DNA of 64,000 bases from Sulfurimonas sp. (GTDB taxonomy: Bacteria; Campylobacterota; Campylobacteria; Campylobacterales; Sulfurimonadaceae): the NCBI RefSeq assembly GCF_016744025.1, contig NZ_JADGFC010000002.1, positions 1 to 64,000 of the forward strand. Reading direction: 5' to 3'. Under the pieces are notes generated by a model that was not told where the DNA came from, ran no database searches, and worked only from the letters and a program-made list of their open reading frames with translations. Made by a program: the position numbers and the translations under genes. This document shows, one piece after another, positions 63,878 to 64,000 of the stretch. Each line of letters begins with the position of its first letter. The first letter of the stretch is position 1.

Positions 63878-64000
63878 CTAAACTTTAGTAACCTTTACAG
63901 AGTCTTCAAGAAGATAAGCAATATAACCTTTTACCTCATCACCAGTTATCTCTTTGATAGCTTTAACGTAGTAGTTTACTTGTTTTACATGCTTATCAGA
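63878..64000 (-). CDS. 3' end of a gene, possibly a RecB-like nuclease/helicase
   Basis: The last 40 codons of a minus-strand reading frame run to the window edge, ending in TAG at 63878. The peptide [20 protein letters not shown] and its continuation ending [10 protein letters not shown] resemble the C-terminal edge of PD-(D/E)xK exonuclease domains such as AddA or RecB-like helicase-nucleases. The catalytic residues lie beyond the window, so the assignment is weak. Confidence 0.45.
   Translation of the reverse strand, partial: SDKHVKQVNYYVKAIKEITGDEVKGYIAYLLEDSVKVTKV

Noticed and set aside
1..64000. tRNA, rRNA, CRISPR arrays and insertion sequences
   Set aside because: I read the gaps on both strands and saw no cloverleaf-like tRNA, no repeat-spacer array and no transposase frame.

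Overview
The window looks like chromosome of a low-GC, free-living Campylobacterota (epsilonproteobacterial) organism close to Sulfurimonas; this is an inference from gene content. Pointers are a four-subunit pyruvate:ferredoxin oxidoreductase in gamma-delta-alpha-beta order, a cytochrome bc1 operon with a di-haem cytochrome c subunit, an epsilon-type queE/queD/moaA block, a cysteine formate dehydrogenase, a large porin, and one-protein chemosensory or diguanylate cyclase signalling. Genes are densely packed, often with 1-4 nt overlaps, and TTG is a frequent start codon (ribE, queE, rsmI, both proximal restriction-modification genes).

Layout. 1-9.0 kb: biotin (bioA), glnA, a soluble histidine kinase, long-form leuA, a Na/Pi cotransporter-PhoU fusion and a DEAD-box helicase. 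9.0-12.3 kb: a small AT-rich accessory island with a DUF3223/DCL-like protein, a RhuM-like HTH protein translationally adjacent to a Doc/Fic toxin, and a divergent XRE regulator/49-residue ORF pair around perfect palindromes. 12.3-16.3 kb: a lone degenerate RecA2 (helicase-C) protein with a K/D tail, an outer-membrane protein, PBP1A and an ABC ATPase. 16.4-20.0 kb: a three-gene type II restriction-modification operon (D12-class methylase, AlwI-like nuclease, second D12-class methylase). 20.1-24.4 kb: bioF and a substrate-binding-domain/GGDEF sensor split by an exact 34-bp tandem duplication.

24.4-46 kb is housekeeping: maf, alaS, an aldehyde dehydrogenase, an aminotransferase-hom-formate dehydrogenase-yraN operon, a translation/rRNA-methylation run (rsmE, rpmE, rsmI, rlmB), moeA, a lipoprotein-moaA-queE-queD operon and a major porin. 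46-64 kb holds an RDD membrane protein, petABC, mnmG, ribE, a luxS-to-MnmC-type methylase operon, porCDAB, a HAD phosphatase with a peptide-binding protein, a DUF945 protein, rplM-rpsI, rubredoxin and the 3' end of another gene.

The genes describe a respiratory anaerobe or microaerophile: reductive metabolism through PFOR, a bc1 chain, molybdenum-cofactor enzymes (moaA, moeA and a Mo/W-bis-MGD oxidoreductase), and amino-acid, biotin and queuosine synthesis. No tRNA, rRNA, CRISPR array, transposase or integrase was seen. The main items for a second look are the 34-bp duplication, the DUF3223-HTH-Doc island with its 26-bp intragenic palindrome, the AlwI-like system with TTG starts, and the lone RecA2 protein.
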